Shown here: one piece after another, positions 63,601 through 64,000 of the stretch
Layout of the letters: every line of letters begins with the position of its first letter
Position numbering within the stretch: position 1 is the stretch's first letter
Notes under the pieces: generated by a model
Told to the model about the DNA's origin: nothing
The model's input: the letters and a program-made list of their open reading frames with translations, nothing else
Databases searched by the model: none
DNA from: CAYTLW01 sp964438735
GTDB lineage: Bacteria; Myxococcota_A; UBA9042
Assembly: GCA_964438735.1 (NCBI GenBank)
Contig: CAYTLW010000007.1
Span: 1-64,000, forward strand
Length of the DNA: 64,000 nucleotides
Direction: 5' to 3'
Program-made: the position numbers and the translations under genes

Positions 63601-64000
63601 CTGCACGGGGCCTTGGCCGGCTGATGTTGGCAGCCGCCGGATACCACAGGGCTGCAGCTGTCGGCGGTGCAGGGGTTCTTGTCGTCGCACTTCTTGGCCA
63701 CGCCACCGCTGCACGAGCCCTTGTTGCACGCCTCCCCGACGGTGCAGGGGTTCTTGTCGTCGCAGGCGCCCGCGGCTGGTTTGTGCACGCAACCGGTCGA
63801 CGCGTTGCAGCTGTCATGAGTGCAGTCGTTGCCGTCGTCGCAGTCGATGTTCTTGCCCTTGCATTCGCCGGCGACGCAGGCATCGGCCTTGGTACAGGCG
63901 TTGCCATCGCTGCACGTGCCGGTGATGGCGATGGCCTTGCAGGCGCCGCTCTTGGACTCGCAGATGTCGTTGGTGCAGGTCTTTCCGTCATCGCAGACGG
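60597..64000 (-). CDS. CTDC-repeat beta-propeller protein, N-terminus beyond the window
   Basis: At least 1134 residues; the 5' end is missing because the frame is still open at 64000 and still encodes CTDC units there (VCDDGKTCTNDIC is the first readable part). It cannot start at 63788: that GTG is an internal valine in GCVHKPAAG. About 25 CTDC units are visible, then one propeller-like block (nt 61860-60760: RLFSVAHGGKGLDEAGG, WQTYRGGSGKDGL, WSAWIGGKGRDWGKA) and a final Cys-rich module ending in DGKKCSAGVCK. The C-terminal layout copies the gene downstream, with which it overlaps by 4 bp. A lipoprotein signal is expected but is outside the window. Confidence 0.82.
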   Translation of the reverse strand, partial: VCDDGKTCTNDICESKSGACKAIAITGTCSDGNACTKADACVAGECKGKNIDCDDGNDCTHDSCNASTGCVHKPAAGACDDKNPCTVGEACNKGSCSGGVAKKCDDKNPCTADSCSPVVSGGCQHQPAKAPCSDGDPCTTPDACVNGVCKPGTNTCACIKNADCAASEDGNVCNGTLYCDTSKPPYACKVDPKTVITCSSSGDTACKHNVCATKTGKCALTPRNEGGPCDADGSVCTVKDACASGACIKGSALSCDDGNPCTNDGCNKLSGCTHVANTSPCDDGSKCTANDKCASKSCQPGAKVDCNDAKPCTDDSCSPATGCKHVANSAGCDDGDKCTTVDTCKGGACKGSTPPDCNDGNPCTSDACAKVSGCTHANNSASCDDGSKCTTVDACKGGSCSGSKPPNCDDGNPCTTDGCNVSTGCTHPANSLGCDDGSKCTTVDKCAAGKCVGASAPNCDDGDACTSDSCDKLKGCQQVHNTANCDDGDKCTTVDKCAAGACVGSKPPNCDDGNPCTTDGCDGATGCKPVNNSDACDDGSVCTTKDVCSKGKCAGGPAKNCDDGNPCTTDSCQSDSGCKNVNNTSNCDDGDKCTTADYCNAGSCVGSKPPNCDDGNSCTDDSCDKAVGCQNVNNNTSCSDGDSCTKGDSCGGGSCSPGAPVSCDDGNACTDDKCDNAKGCVVVNQLGTPCQPNVSSCNIGRCKAGACYDSGVGRLFSVAHGGKGLDEAGGVVALADGTFALAGTSRSTAGGDADGYLVVATATGTAKVSKFFGTAAGKDGFNDLAATSDGALVMVGQSDTKIGKNKEDMWLYKAKTDGSKVWQTYRGGSGKDGLQAVHAAANGDLLVAGHTAVSKKEKADVLRFSKAGAFMWSLQYGGAAKDEAHDVVETSQGDVVAVGWTQSFTIGRQAFVIRSSSAGKLAWAQRFGAGKLDDRAHAVAAVKGAVVVAGSRDVVFGNRKAWLASVNDSGKLLWEKTYGTGGSYQTTAWGLTAMPGGWVMVGERRYSSASTTSALWWYRVGSDGTARWSAWIGGKGRDWGKAAVTLGEDTLAAGLTNTFGAGGGDAWLLRINSWGHTDCKTAGKCGAVKATACEDNNPCTKSGCTPSTGCVKKTYADGSDCGDGKKCSAGVCK
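61880..64000 (-). repeat. CTDC-type Cys repeat array running off the window
   Basis: About 25 units of C(D/N/S)DG-x-x-CT-x-x-x-C, many of the exact form CDDGSKCTTVD or CDDGNPCTTDGC, so this array is more uniform than those at 45545 and 54740. The repeat continues past the right edge. Confidence 0.85.

Noticed and set aside
63592..63792. Start of the last protein at the GTG near 63788
   Set aside because: The frame stays open to the window edge and continues the same Cys repeats, so this GTG is an internal valine.

Overview
This is a GC-rich bacterial window that looks like a former deltaproteobacterium, most likely Myxococcota or the Bradymonadales side of that group. The reasons are the large predicted lipoproteins full of Cys-rich CTDC-type repeats, the sigma-54-controlled two-component genes, an 11-gene complex I operon and the eukaryote-like extracellular modules. 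The assignment is inference; no rRNA gene or other taxonomic marker was found. I saw no tRNA, rRNA, CRISPR array, transposase or phage gene.

Left part (1-13.2 kb): housekeeping and envelope genes. These are RNase J, an FtsB/DivIC-like septum protein and a GAF-GAF histidine kinase on the minus strand; a cytoplasmic N-acetylmuramidase-like protein; a CaCA-family Na+/Ca2+ exchanger; LepA (EF-4); a small MC1-family chromosomal protein, a family known mainly from archaea; an Slt-type lytic transglycosylase; and an esterase lipoprotein. Three copies of a multi-hairpin intergenic repeat with covarying stems flank the MC1 and slt genes.

Middle part (13.4-30.9 kb, all plus strand): ahcY, a class I aminotransferase, an RlmM-like rRNA methyltransferase and dapB, then nuoABCDHIJK, a gap of about 190 bp, and nuoLMN. 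No nuoE, nuoF or nuoG is present, so this is the 11-subunit complex I without the NADH-oxidising module in this locus. A B12-binding radical SAM protein with a TPR-like tail follows.

Respiratory part (31-40.5 kb): a minus-strand operon encodes a collagen-stalk tri-haem cytochrome lipoprotein, a Tat-exported molybdopterin oxidoreductase, a four-cluster ferredoxin subunit and a TorD-like chaperone. Divergent to it lie a membrane-anchored PhnD-like sensor protein, a histidine kinase and a sigma-54-dependent response regulator. The 400-bp divergent region holds two -24/-12 promoters facing opposite ways and one perfect palindrome between them, suggesting that the regulator activates both sides. 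The electron acceptor or donor is not fixed by the sequence; arsenite/arsenate, tetrathionate and polysulfide enzymes are the closest analogies.

Right part (40.5-64 kb): a surface or extracellular protein locus. It contains an M74-like peptidase lipoprotein with two somatomedin-B-like modules and a secreted P-domain protein with three C-terminal repeats. A tightly packed minus-strand operon follows, made of four CTDC-repeat proteins and one TPR/coiled-coil membrane protein. Their C-terminal domains differ (fibrinogen-like, FGE-sulfatase/C-lectin-like, or beta-propellers). The last of these runs off the right edge of the window. This locus is the best candidate for an undescribed system, probably adhesion, surface-matrix or prey/particle contact.
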